A stretch of 64,000 nt of DNA from Megalopta genalis. Taxonomy: Eukaryota > Arthropoda > Insecta > Hymenoptera > Halictidae. Numbering within the stretch: position 1 is the first letter of the stretch; the number at the start of each line of letters is the position of its first letter. The DNA is taken from the NCBI RefSeq assembly GCF_051020955.1, contig NC_135013.1:43033087-43097086 (forward strand), in the 5' to 3' direction. Positions 11,891 to 24,480 of this stretch are shown one piece after another. Below the pieces are notes generated by a model. That model worked only from the letters and a program-made list of their open reading frames with translations, did not search any database and was not told where the DNA came from. The position numbers were made by a program, and so were the translations under genes.

Positions 11891-12785
11891 AGGTTGATTG
11901 TATAATACAGACCGTTTTGGAATTGTTGGCAGCAGATTAATAAAATTGTCCGAAACAACGACAAAGATTTTAATAATCATGATATATAATAACAATCGCG
12001 ACAAATAATTTACGTCCAAGACACCGATTTTCTCAATTATAACTTAGCTGTTTTGTATTTGTTAACTCAGCATTCGAAATAATTAATATTTCTAGAGATT
12101 ATAATACATATCTACAACATGAACGACCATTTTTTTCTCTTTTTCAACTTTCTTTGCGTCTACGATACACTTTATAAATTCTATGTTAAAACTATCGATA
12201 TTTCAGTAACATAGATTATAAAATAATGCTTTAAATTATTCAACCTAACGATTGTAAATTTTTCTCATTTTGTTGTTATAAGAAGAATTAGTATGTTCAC
12301 TTTGATATTAACATTTTTTTTTTATATTAACGAGTTTTACCATTTCATTCGCGTTTGTTGTTAATGACAAAATTTTCTATATTAAATATTACTGAACAAT
12401 TTCTTTAGACGTACATAAAATAAAAATAATCTTTTGAGATCTTATATCAAAGAATTTTAGAAGCACGTATTTACATCCTAGACAACTTTTTATTATTAAA
12501 TACGGAAAACTAGTTTCACGATATCATAGATTATATGTATTTTATACTTGAAATTGCTTTATAAGCGATTTCGTCAATTATCACAAAACTTGAAATAGTT
12601 CATGACTATTATATACATAAAAGTACTATAAGAGGAAAACAGTGAAAAGTTCTGACTTAAATTCTCTAAGAAGTTAAAATACCTATAAAATTAGAGGTTG
12701 ATATGTGTAATTGTTATCCTTACGGCAACATTATAAAATTTTGTGAATTCAATTAATCTTCATATTAAGGTGTTTATATTATGAT

Positions 12786-12983
12786 TAGACTGCCAATTTT
12801 ATGCATTTATAATATAATAAAAATGACGAATGAATATATGAAACCGTGAATACATTAGAAAAAGTTAAGAATATTCCTACATTCTTTTCAATTTATTAGA
12901 ATCGTTAAGGAAATAGATACATTTCTATTTAACTTAAATTTAAGATAATTTGTTTAGAATTTTGTATAAAGATTTGCAATATA
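12786..12983 (+). mobile_element. Rep-A hAT-like MITE
   Basis: Begins TAGACTGCCAATTTTATGCA with the ATGCATTTATAA word. Its interior resembles copy 55011-55211 (phrases 'aatattcctacattctttt' and 'caatttattagaatcgttaa'). The right end (ATAAAGATTTGCAATATA) is eroded. Confidence 0.5.
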
Positions 12984-15315
12984 ATCATAATATATGTACA
13001 TTTATATAAAAATATTATAGTTGGTGAAAGTGCATAAAAATTTTAAAAATTATATTTTGCTTAGAAATTTCTATTGAGTGAAAAAATTTGAAAAACTTTG
13101 ATAAATGGAATACATCGATCTACAACAATTAAGATTATCTGAAATGTAAATGCGGTATAGGTGAAGTGCTGATGCACATAATATTATGTATGCGTATCTC
13201 ACAGAAATAAATTGGTATACAAGTTTAATGTTACTTGTGAAATATGAATACGACTGGTTTCGTCCATTTATAACGATATAATTGAAGAAACGTGTCCAGG
13301 AATAAATAATGAATGCAAGAATATCTGTAATGTATTAACTCATGTTTTCCAGCTAATACATTAATTGGACACACTGATAAACAATTTATCATGCGTATAG
13401 TCGAGAGGAGAAAATTAAATGAACAGGTAGTAGAAATGGGTATCAATTACATTTTATCGAATTAGAAGTTGCAATCAGATTCCACGAAAAGCACTCCGAC
13501 AGGATCATTGATTTTCTGCCAAATTGAACCATTCTAAATTTTTGCTAGGTGGACGTGCCTCCGAGATTTCAAGGTAACTTTGGTTTTCTTTTTAATAAAC
13601 TGTATATTTTTTAAATGTAAATGTGGATTGTGCATTTTACTTTCTTTTTATAAACCATAATGAAATATGTGAAAATTTACATCACTTGTCATAAACAGAA
13701 TAAATTGAATAAAAATATTTAGCACCAAATTTACCGATCATTAAAACTGATTACTGAGCATTCATAAAAATAAATAGGTCCAATTTGCTACAGTAATTAA
13801 TCCAACAATTTAATTTATCCAATCATTTCCTGTAACAGTGTTTTTATAATGTGTATAATTGTAAAATAAGAAATCGGCCATTTGACCATGTGTTAGAGTT
13901 AAAGTTCAGGTCCAAATGGACCCGAGCCTCTCCATCCGAGTGTTAAATCGCACAGGATTCGCGCAACCGTGAGAGAAAATTGAAGCGACGGGCACACCGA
14001 AGACGTAGAGAAAATCGTTAAAAGTGTGACGAAGTGATTCCGTGTGATGACACACGTTTCAATTTATCTATTACCAGACATACAGTGCGACAGGTTTTAT
14101 GGGAAAACCTTACTACCATTATTCACGATCGCCTTCTATGATGTATCGTTCGACACAGTCTCACATACTACGTTACGGTTACCGTTCAAGTATTCACAAC
14201 AAACGAAGTTGTGTAATCTGACGTACGATAAATCACGTAGACTTTGAACCCTTTAACTTGTCTTTAATTATTTTAAAATTCGTAGATAGAAACGGAAGTA
14301 TACATAAAAAGCTCTAGGAGCGATGCATGCTTCTTCATGTATGACATTAACCCATCTGACCTGACATGAAACACTTCCGCATCAAGCATAGATTACTTAT
14401 ACGAGGCCTTAGAGTAAGGTAAAACACTTTAGAGTATAGTGTTTGTGGGTGATCGCCGTGATGTCAATCTCATTGTTAAACATATTACTTATTCTGTGTA
14501 AAATTTAAAGCTTTTTCTTTGAAGTTTCTGAAAAGTTAAAATGACATAGCGGGGCGTAGTTATTATGACGATGCGAGAATAACTTTACTTGATTCTTTTG
14601 GTGATTTTATTATTAACAGAACATCTGATTGTTATATCGATTATTATTCATATCATGTAAATATTCGATATATTACATTCATGATATAATTTTGTTTAAA
14701 TTGTCAATTTAATATTCAGTTATATATTAATAAGTTTCAGCTTATTCGTTGGCAACATAGATAAATAATCAATTGTTTTACTTCATTACTTGATATCAAT
14801 AGAAAATTAAACAAATAAAATAAAAGAAACTTATAAAATAGATTAGTTATCCCAGAAGTACTTTAAGATCAATCACACATGCTAATTATTGATGTCACTT
14901 CATTCTTCCAATATATTTCATTTTTATGTGGATTAATTTACAAACTGTCACGAAAATTTGTTTTTATCAGGACTTCAATTTTAGTTACATCAGTCCAACC
15001 AATGAAACAAACAATTTCGTACGAAAATTTAATTTATGTTTTATGTTCATTACAAGTGCAGTTTTCAATTAAGAGCAGATTGTAATAAAAACTTTTTCTC
15101 ATCCATTAAATGACAGAATTTAATTACATTTCCTGTTGTATATTTTACAACCCCCATGGCTTTTAATAATGCTTGCGTGTATGAAAATGCTTTCTCTATC
15201 CTTTTGTACATGAAAATGAATGCACAGTCGAAATTTGAAATTCGAATTTCGTGGCGTCACAAATTCCATGTATGGTGCACTGCGCAGATTTAATGAAATG
15301 ATAATTGGTGCACAA
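12984..15315. other. mostly AT-rich, a few GC-richer patches
   Basis: No coding region is supported. GC-richer patches lie at about 13885-14240. One contains GGTCCAAATGGACC, a short palindrome beside an AGTGTTAAA word that also occurs in the Rep-E copy at about 19137. Open frames at 13231, 14044 and 14879 have no family motif. Confidence 0.45.
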
Positions 15316-15533
15316 TACAGTAAATTCTCCCTAATTGACGCTCAAATTGTCCACTTTTGTGTACAATTTGGGAAGAGGTGATACGATTATTTGATTCTTG
15401 CGGCTCGTTTTTATAGTTACCATTTGTCAATAATTATAAAATAATAATAATCGTATCGAATAATCGAATAATCGTATCTTCTCTTCCTAAATTGTCCATT
15501 ATTCTGAGCGTCAATTAGGAAGAATTTACTGTA
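15316..15533. mobile_element. Rep-B foldback MITE, complete
   Basis: A 218-bp element reads TACAGTAAATTCTCCCTAAT at the left and its complement (ATTAGGAAGAATTTACTGTA) at the right. Long arms continue inward through 'aattgtccac' and 'gatacgatta'. The ends fit TA-CAG...CTG-TA, so a TA target duplication typical of Tc1/mariner-like elements is possible. No coding capacity. Confidence 0.75.
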
Positions 15534-16194
15534 CATCGAACGAGTTTCAGAGATAACTGGCAAATTACATGGCAAATTAGTATTAATCGGTACGATTTTT
15601 TACAAGATATAAACATTCATAGAAACTTAGTTTAATGATCGAGTTTCCTGTGCGTGATTTATACTATGTTAATTGACAGATTTCGTTGTGTCATGTTTGG
15701 GTTTGATCTTTATAAACGTGGTTGTTTTGTGATTGCTTGTATGTACATTGCATGTCAGTACTGTCTCAAACTTCGATTGCTATGTATTTATGCCTCCCGT
15801 AGGCGTTCCAACTATGGTTCTTAAATATCAGATTGGAAATTGTTAAAAATGCTGAGGCTTTTTTTTTAAATTCTGCAGGAATTTTTCTCTGTCGGAAATT
15901 ACTATTTTTATCATTTGCATTTATAGAAGTGCTTAGCATTTTATCTATCTAATCTAGCTGTAATTGTATCGAATTACTACTGTTAACGAATGATTTTCTA
16001 CGTAAGAAGATAGTTCGATTTGCTTACGTTTTCCGTTATTTTGATTACCATACAAACAAGTAACTCGAATTGTTTAAAATATAATAAAATGATAATAATT
16101 ATCCTTGACGAGTAAAGGATAATTAAAGATAAGATTAATTAAGTTTAAATAGTATGGCATGTTTCAATACTGGTTTGCGAAATTTCGGCCGTCA

Positions 16195-16860
16195 AATGTA
16201 GCCTACATCTTGATTTTACAAGTCATTAGTCGCTATTGTTTTCCGTTAATAATATTACTCTTTGGTATTGTGATAAAATATGTTAGTAAAGATGTGCTAT
16301 ATTTTCTGTTAATATCATACACACAATGTTATTATTATATTGGTCCACTAGACCACAAACATAAAACGACATAATTCCAGTGGAAAGTACACTACATTTC
16401 TATAGTAATCGGTTGTTATTGTTCCGTCATGAAACGGGAAGAAAGGTTAAAGGCGCGCAATATTTTCTGTTAATGTTGTATGCAAGTTTATTACTATATT
16501 GGTTCTCTAAACAACAAATATAAAAATATATAGTAGCATAGTCTAGTAGTCAGACTGGTATAGTCATCAGCTCTTATCGTTCCGCCATTAATTTTGTTTC
16601 TTCATTATATAACAGAAAAAAGAAGTTACACGAAAATAGATAATATTTTTTTGATAATACGTTGCACAATGTTAGTGTTATATCGATTTATTAAATGATA
16701 AATGTGTGACGACGGAATTTCGGTTACAAAATATATATACTACATCTGAATTTTACAGTAATCAGCAGTTATTGTTCCATCGCCAGTTTCGTTTTTCCAT
16801 TATATAAAAGCGCTTTAGACACTAAAGATGCACAATACTTTCTGGTGACCTATTATTTTA
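16195..16860 (+). repeat. divergent tandem array, about 4 units of 160-190 bp
   Basis: Units beginning near 16203, 16390, 16550 and 16740 share in order: CTACATCTTGATTTTACA-like, AGTAATCAGCAGTTATTGTT-like, TTCATTATATAA, GCACAATATTTTCTGTTAAT-like, and ATTATATTGGTCCACTA-like words. Divergence between units is high, so the array is old. The open frame at 16159-16374 lies inside it and is spurious. Confidence 0.65.
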
Positions 16861-16899
16861 TTTTTCCATGGAAGAACAAGTTTCAGCCCCATCCGCCGT

Positions 16900-17340
16900 A
16901 TGTGATTATCCACGGGCACAATTGGCGGTTATTGTCTCAAATTAAGTTATAAAATGTCCAGTCACTCATGACTAAACAGTTGGTTAAAAGTTCGAGACAA
17001 TCGCAACTTGTTTGCAGAGGTGTTCAAGAGGCGCCAGGGCGGTCTCGGTCTCTAAACCAGCGAGTCGCTATCGACTGTGCGCCGATACGAGCGATAGTCA
17101 TGAATGTATTAAGTAACCGTCGACATTGGCGGTTGATCTGCATAAGTTATGTGCGAGAAAGTTCATTCCTCCGCCCATAGCGACGCAAATGCACTGTCGG
17201 GCTCTGACGAGAATGGACCCGAAGGGTTCGGAGAAAAGGCAAGAGAAATGTTTTTCCGACGGACTACTACACCGACGATACCAACGGTAAAACACATGAG
17301 AAACCGATAGATGACAGCGACGCTTAATCACGTGACTGAT
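16900..17340. other. GC-richer island
   Basis: Balanced composition, with open frames on both strands (16968-17180 plus, 17098-17364 minus) that carry no recognisable domain. Candidate regulatory DNA or an unrecognised exon. Confidence 0.25.
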
Positions 17341-17599
17341 TAATTTAATGCTTTTAACGTTCACTTATATAATTCACTTTATAACGAGTAAGTATAGCAG
17401 AAGAAATGTGTACCTTTTATGTCATTTTTGTGACTTTATGTTACATTTATATGCATATAAATGCATACAAAATGCAGATTATATTACTTGTAAATATATT
17501 CTTATCAGAGATTATTTAAAGATCAACGTGAATCTATTTTTTTATAAATACCATAAGCTAAACAATGTGGTTTTAGCCTGTAAGACGCACAATGGAGGT

Positions 17600-17791
17600 T
17601 TTTCAAGACGCGCCTTTGGTTTTGAAAACTGGTCAGAAGTCGATTTAAAAATTCTTACGTAAAATATAAAACTTTTTTATTTCATTAGCAAGTATTTTTG
17701 CTCTCACAAAATCGAGCAAAATCATTTTGACCAGCTGTTGAGACCAAATACGCCGCTTTGCGACCTTCGGATTAGACATTGAAAGGGTTAA
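17600..17791. repeat. imperfect inverted repeat with TTAA at right edge
   Basis: The left arm (about 17604-17640, CGCCTTTGGTTTTGAAAACT) is approximately inverted in the right arm (about 17721-17765, AGCTGTTGAGACCAAATACG). The right edge reads AAGGGTTAA. A TTAA next to a CCCTTT terminus resembles piggyBac-type ends, but a left TTAA was not identified. Confidence 0.35.
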
Positions 17792-18229
17792 CACGAAGTC
17801 TGAACACGTGATCATTAAAATTTCTTCCACGGACTATTTTCTTCGGCATATGCAATGTCGCATCTCTTTCGAAAATGGCAAGAATCCCAAGAATTGCGGC
17901 AACCCTTTGTTCGTCTTTTCGTACTATCGTTCGATAAATTATTACTCTCATAATAAACAATGGGATTGTTCGAACGTGTAACGTAACGTAAGTCGATAGG
18001 CTAAATGAGTGAGCCTAATTTACCAACAGATTGAGTTAATTAACAGTCTTTCTGTGAAAAAAAGTAAAATAATACGTGTGTATTATTATTCAAAATCTTC
18101 TGTCAGAAAGTTTACGCGAGGAACGATGAAGAATAACAAAACGAGTGGAGGATATTCGTATGAATAAACAAGATTCAATATTTCATGTCCAGCTACCTAA
18201 TAAAAATCTTAAAACTTGGCTGCTTCCTT

Positions 18230-18760
18230 GGCGACGTTGACAACCACTACAATTAGCAGACTTGCTTTTCTTAGTGGCAATGAATTCGAATAAGGTGGCG
18301 GTGCAAAGAAGCTCACGGGATTCCATACACGTGATAAACGTCGTTTCTATTTGGAAGAAATTATTGCCCGTGATTGTACATGTACATCTACACGCGGCTG
18401 GTCGTATGCAAAGGAGCGTGTGTATCTGCGTAAATTACCGAGCTTGTAGATATCGTATAATCAGATGCACGATGCAGCGCGCGTAAGTATTTAGCACATG
18501 CAGAATGATGCACGTGTGGCAGGAATCGCAAGATAAGAAGATAATCTGTTAGAATTCGCATCACGGTTTCATTTATCGTCGATGTTTTTTCGCGGACATT
18601 GAATTTTATTGGACACTCGTCCATCAATGTTTGTTTGTAGGGGAGAGGTGGCGTGAAAAGGGACGTTTTTGTTTCCAACGCGATATAAAAGAAACTGAAA
18701 GACTATTCTACTTCTATCGAGCATCATTGGAAAAGTCAGCTGTCTGACTACAAGCGTGCG
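18230..18760. other. GC-richer island
   Basis: Several overlapping short frames (18262-18486 plus, 18388-18678 minus) and no motif I can name. Candidate non-coding regulatory DNA. Confidence 0.25.
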
Positions 18761-18933
18761 TAGTATCGTAAACCGGCTTCTGTGTTTGCATGCCATTTTT
18801 TCCGATCGTTTAAAAAATGTATTTTGTTCCATTCATAAATCGATGGCATTGAAAGGGACATCGATATTATAAAAAAGAATAGTGTTAGTATGATTTCTAC
18901 AATTACTGTGTAATTATCACTAGTTTTTCGGAG

Positions 18934-19140
18934 CACTAAAAGCAGATGCTTTATATTAGCTTATAAAAGTAACGATGAGACATTTATTCTGAATTTTAAC
19001 AAATGTTATTGTAATATACATTACAAGTAACACATACATTGAGTAAATAATTCGTAAATGTATATTTACAATCTGAATAATCGCAAATTAAGAAATTAGT
19101 GACCTGTCATTTTGACGGGTCCCGTAACTCTAGTGTTAAA
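18934..19140. repeat. Rep-E dispersed repeat, copy 1
   Basis: Shares 'gcactaaaagcagatgcttt' and 'atattagcttataaaagtaa' at the left, and 'cattttgacgggtcccg' at the right, with the segment at 41602-41775. It ends AGTGTTAAATAA, whose complement TTAACACT fits a TTAA-type element end. Confidence 0.5.
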
Positions 19141-21300
19141 TAATAAAAATGTAGTAAAAGATTTCGCAATTGATCTGTAAACTTGCTGTCTACATATTGC
19201 ATTTAAATTTGCAGCATCTTGTATTTTATTTGCACTAACACGTTTTCGTTTTTAGGTGGCATATTTCAACCGAAAATGGATCAACAGATGTTCAAAATAA
19301 GAGTTTTTTAACGTAGAATAAGAAATTATAGTCAAGTTTTGAAACTGCAAATAGAAAAACTGTGTTTCATTCACAAAAAAAAGTAAATTAAGAACTTGAC
19401 CAATAAGTAGAATAATATTAAAAGAAACGTAACGTACAGTACATTTAATTTTTCTTCAAGGAATACTTGTTTAAATGTAGTAAAAAATAAATTACCCATT
19501 AATAACAATAATTCGGAATACGTATTAAGAACTTACCAAAACTTTGACTTTTACTGTCGACAGAATTCAATCACGTATTGCTTCTATGTTTAATACCATA
19601 ACGATTTGTAACTATGTATAAATGCATAAGCCTGAATGCCTCTGTAAAACAAACAAAAATCGTCCTACGTTCTTTTATTTTTAGGATATAATGCTCGTAC
19701 CAATAAGTATTTATCCTTTTCGTAACACCTTTCATAGCTGCCTCATCCATCACTTTGTTTGTCATATTTCGCCATGGAACTACATAGCTAACATTGAAAC
19801 CTTGATCGTTTAATTAATATCTTGTTTCGCTACTGCTCGAATATTGACGTCACAGTTATAATTCTGGATTATGGCTATGCCTAGACTAACCTTGGCCTAT
19901 TGATAATAATAAACTGTTAAGCATTCTTGGCGGATACGCACCGATCTGCTCAATAATTGTAATAAGCCAGATATACAGTTTGACAACGCTTTCGCTTTGG
20001 GTGATTTATCGTCGATTACGGAGAAGTGAGGCGATTTCGCGTGGAAAATACGTGTTAAGGGTGAGCGGCGGGGGAGGGCAGGGAGGATTTCATAGATTTT
20101 TAGCATTTTCTTATAAAAGAAAATTTGGAGCTTATGTTACGAAATATGAAAATATATTTTTGCTATACTTTTACTGTGTTACACAAAGTTTAGTTACGTT
20201 TACTTAAAAATTCTTGCTCCCTTCTTTATCTGATAGAACAACATTCCAATAATATTTTATGTTTTACACGCAAACACAAAGTTATTGTTTGGCTTATACT
20301 CCACATAAAAATGAGATATTTTTCGAAAAATGGCAACAGTTCGAATCCAAATATTTACTTAAAAAGTTGCTCGTACTTTTAGTTATTAATAGACAAATAT
20401 ATGCCCAATTACCTTGCTTGTATATCGAACGATGAAAGGATTGTTTTATAAAATACAGCTCAAATTTCAAGTTGATCGCTCCAGTACTTTCTTTTTAATT
20501 ATGTCAACCACATGTGAAAAAGTAGTTTTGAGGAAAACGTGTTTAAAAATTATAGTGTAATTCTGTATATATTCGTTAATATATCGTTTCCTTAATAACC
20601 TATAACTTCATTATTTCAACGAATTCAATCATAAAATTGTAGAAGATCATTTTTAAGGTGTTATTCTTTAAGAAATTGCGATTAAGAAATCAGCTCTCTT
20701 GTTCTCCGTATTAGATTCCCATTGTAAATATCGGATAACTTATATACATATCTGTGTCGATTTATCAACTTCGGTGTACAGTGTACGACAAAAAGGTATG
20801 TTCGAATTAAGTTTTATAGCAAAACTTATAATTGGATATAATCTCTTAACTATTAAGCAACAAAAATGTCCTTTTCTGAAATAAAATTTCATTGGCACAT
20901 CTTCTATTCAAACATTTATCATCATTTAATATCTTCTATTTAATACACTTATTTTAATATTTATTTTCCGTCGACTGAATTAACATTTAGTTGCAAATTG
21001 CACATGTGGCAGTTCATTTTCTGCAACCTAAGTTTATTATATAAAAGAATACAACAATTAATACGAAAATGCAAAAGAAAGTAAAAAAAAATGAATTATA
21101 GAAATCAATAAATTTCACTCCAATAAGGTGGTAATTAAAAAGATTATATTAGCTTAGTAGACGGTTTAGTGCATGTAAATCCGAAATATCATAGAAGGGT
21201 TAAAAATGTTATAAACAAGTACAGGCAACATTCAACAGAATAATGAAACTGGTTTCTATTTATGAAACATTCGAACAACCCTTATACGTTCAGCGCTGTA
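19141..21300. other. non-coding stretch, G-rich patch inside
   Basis: No supported gene. The one unusual spot is the G-rich run at 20059-20085, listed separately. Short frames at 19571, 19897, 19980 and 20699 have no family motif. Confidence 0.45.
20059..20085 (+). other. G-rich tract, possible G-quadruplex
   Basis: GGGTGAGCGGC is followed by GGGGGAGGGCAGGGAGG. Four runs of at least three G are separated by 8, 1 and 2 nt. The first loop is slightly longer than the usual limit of 7. It is striking in otherwise AT-rich DNA. Confidence 0.45.
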
Positions 21301-21680
21301 GCTCTAAAAGTCAGCAAACATTTAAACCGTAAATCAATTTTGACCCCCCATGAAATGAGATTACCGAATTGAATATTTACGAAGGCATATGCGACTTGAC
21401 ATATGATATAATGTCCTAACCAGGAAGGGTGTCTTACACACATACGGCCAAAGATCGTAACTAAGCCGCGACGAGCACAGCTGTCTGTCAGGTGTTCGGA
21501 AGGATCCTACCATATTGGGAAGGATCCTACCAATCGTAATAATCTAGTATTTTACGATTTCCATGGCCCGTGAGCCTTGAAAAGGATCGCTTCAGCGCTC
21601 TATTAACGTGCAAATATTTATTGTACAATCCTGCCAATATTCACCGAGCGATGCACAGCGTTTGAAAATCCCCCAAAACG
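21300..21680. other. GC-richer island with short direct repeat
   Basis: Balanced composition without a supported ORF. GGAAGGATCCTACCA occurs twice, 20 bp apart (21498-21532). Confidence 0.3.
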
Positions 21681-21786
21681 TGGTTAGGTAAACGTGAGAA
21701 AAATTTGTTTTCTATGGAAACGTTATTTCAAAAAATTGCTGCAGCGATATTGAAATACAGCAGTCGAATATTATAACTTTAAAATA

Positions 21787-22855
21787 TGAAGGTGGTTCCA
21801 GAAGTACCTAGCCTGAGGTATAGATGGCGGTTATTATTTTAAAAAAATATGGTCGAAAGTAGCAACCTTAGAAAGCTTAAGTTTCAAGTTTGAAGACGCT
21901 ACATTGTTTAGTATTTGTTTGACAGCCATTGATAGTGAACGTTCTCAGTGAATTTGTAAACATGAAAAAAATTGGTCATCGTTATGTGATACAATATTTT
22001 CATTTGAAAGGTCACAGTCCAACCAATATCAAAATTGAGCTAGATTCTACTCTAGGGGAGCCTGCTCTTTTGTTTACAACAATAAAATATTGGATGGCAG
22101 AATTTAAACTAGGCCGTACGAGCTGTCAAGACACCGCAGTGATCGACCAAATGAAATGACCACACCGAAAATATTGAAGAAAATCCACAAAACGGTATTG
22201 GACGATCGTCGACTGAAAGCAAGCTTGCAGACATGGTAGGCATTTCAAAAAGTGCTGTACCTCGTATATTGACTGAAAATTCGGATATGAGAAAGCTGTG
22301 CGCAAAATGGGTGCCGCGTTTGCTCACAATGTAACAAAAACAGCGTCGTGAGGCTGTTTTAATCGAGTGTTTGGCGATGTTTCACAGAAATAAAGCCGAG
22401 TTTTTGGGATGTACGTGGAACAATTTTCATTGATTATCTTGAAAAAGGAAAAACATTCAATGGCGAGTAGTATGCGAATTTAGCGTTTGATTGACAAAAT
22501 CAAGGAAAAACGGCCGCATTTGGCGAAAAAGAAAGTGTTGTTTCACCAACACAATGTACCAGTTCACACATCCGTTACCGTGATGACTAAAATCCAGGAG
22601 CAAAAGTTCAAATTGCTCCCTCACGCACCCTATACGCCAGATTTAGCCTCCTCGGATTATTTTCTCTTCCCAAACTTGAAAAAATGGCTCGGTGGTAAAA
22701 AATGTTCTAATAATGAAGAGGTGGAGTGAAGATATTGGACACCGTTGGAAGAAGCGTACCCAGCTAAAAGGAGATTATTTTGAAAAATAAAGACATTTGT
22801 TCCCAAATTTCATGTGTTTTCTTTGTTAGGTCGGGTACTTCTGAGACCACCCTCG
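21787..22855 (+). mobile_element. mariner transposon, defective
   Basis: The 28-bp terminal inverted repeats match at most positions: left TGAAGGTGGTTCCAGAAGTA, right (complement) CGAGGGTGGTCTCAGAAGTA. They are flanked by TA at 21785-21786 and 22856-22857, the mariner target duplication. At 1069 bp it is shorter than the roughly 1.3 kb of complete mariners because of internal deletion. It encodes the broken transposase listed separately. Confidence 0.9.
21962..22732 (+). pseudogene. mariner transposase pseudogene
   Basis: The N-terminal part starts at ATG 21962 (MKKIGHRYVIQYFHLKGHSP, the mariner HTH region) and hits a stop at 22157-22159 after a frame change. Later fragments in other frames match the mid-domain. 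The DDD part at 22487-22729 keeps KKVLFHQHNVPVHTS and HAPYTPDLASSDYFLFPNLK. Mariner transposases use a DD34D triad. The expected second Asp in the FHQDN motif reads His here. The segment that should hold the first Asp (the MDE-W motif) is missing: the frame jumps from the AEFL region to the DVRGTIFIDYLEKG region at about 22400-22412. Only the last Asp, in SSDYFLF, is present. It cannot encode an active enzyme. Confidence 0.88.
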
Positions 22856-24119
22856 TAACAACTAACATTAAAAATAACTACAATATATGCAATTGAGAAA
22901 AATATTTATTTCCATTTTCTTGTCACTTTTGTGTATAATTCTCGATTTTAAGCTTATTTTATTTTGAATTTAAAAATAAACAAAAACAAAAAATTTCAAC
23001 GCCAATTATTAATTTTTTAATTTATGATTAAGGTCCTCCGAGTCCCACCGAATTTTTACTTTTGGTTAAAATTAGATGTAAATATGTACATTATAATAAA
23101 ATTAAAATTGCGGACATAGAAAACAAGTTTTTGCTACGATTTATGCGAACATATTTCTGTTTTTACGTTTTGCTACAATTTAGTCTTTGTACATAAATTT
23201 CGTCTATCTGATCCAAAACGAAGCCACAAATTCTCATTTTTTTGTTATTACAACCGAAACTTTTTCATATCCTCAAATGTATAGTAAATATTAATAATAT
23301 TCGCAGAAAGAGAAGTGATTTACAATATATTTTCTAGTAAAAATTATATTTGTTGTATCATGCACGTTTAAGATTTTGATGAATTAAGATCTAGAAGTAC
23401 TGTTACATTATTTCTGAAGCATTAAATCCTATTATGAAAGGAAACTAATTTTTGTTTATATTCGGCATTTATTAATAAGATTTGATTTATATTCATAGTA
23501 TTAATTTTCCAACAAAATATCAAAGGTTTGTTAAATGCATTTAACATGCAAAGCTATACTGATTAGTGGAACAATATTAGGTTGTTCCATGAGTTAGTAG
23601 CATTTATGCTTTGCTAAAAATGATGAAAAAATCTAACTACCTATTCTACAATTTTCAACAAAGACATTACGCTTCTTTATCTACTGTACATTTTTTTATT
23701 AATATTTTATTTTCATTTACACACATCTTAAAATAATATTGTTAAACGGTGAAAACAAATAAATTTCATTTTTTAATCCGTAGATTACACGTACGAGTTT
23801 AAATAAAAATTGATAAACAATTAGTAAGAAAAACTGAAAAGAATGCTTATTATTTAGAAAAAAAGTAATTGTTTTACGCCCTCTAGTTCTCGAGATATCT
23901 ACAAAAAATGATTTTTACCCTCAAATTTGAATGCAAAAATAATTTTCTTTCCCCCCCTAAATATGGATCATAGCAAATATAAATAATACGTATCAAATAT
24001 TTTTCAATAGACTATATTACACTAAAATATCGTTAAAATCGGTGCGGGGCGTCACACTTGAATATGTTCCTTTGTAAATACAAGTGGTTGTACATAATTG
24101 TAAATATATACAAGACATG
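22856..24119. other. AT-rich non-coding stretch
   Basis: No gene and no strong repeat were seen. A word at about 23577 (attaggttgttcc) resembles a mariner terminus but is isolated. Confidence 0.5.
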
Positions 24120-24480
24120 CAGGCGCGTTCGTTTACCTTCGAGACAAAGTGAATTACAGGATAGATCCATGAAGACCAAAAAACTATGCATGCGAATAAC
24201 AGAAGGTTGTGATATCGCGAGGTGATCTATTGTAAAGGAGTATTAACGATAAAATAACTGTACAGCGCGCCGCCGCTTACAGTAGCAGCGCTCGGTATTC
24301 TAAAGCGCGCTCGTACAATGGAACACAATGGAACTATAACGTTACAATGGATGATCACTGTCGCCATATTATTTGTCACAAGACGATTGGATAGATAACA
24401 AGATGTACAGCAAGTTCCAACGAGGCGTAAATGAACAGGCCGTGACTCATCGTGAGTCATTGTCCTGTGCATAAAAAAGA
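24120..24480. other. GC-richer island with paired AP-1-type sites
   Basis: CpG-containing DNA without a convincing ORF. TGACTCA at 24443-24449 and TGAGTCA at 24453-24459 are perfect AP-1/TRE heptamers 10 bp apart. They lie inside an imperfect palindrome bounded by ACAGG and CCTGT (about 24434-24467). Candidate enhancer or promoter element. Confidence 0.4.

Noticed and set aside
16159..16374. 71-codon hydrophobic ORF
   Set aside because: Falls in the first unit of the tandem array, and the other units do not keep the frame.
22109..22327. Minus-strand ORF inside the mariner
   Set aside because: Antisense to the degenerate mariner transposase.
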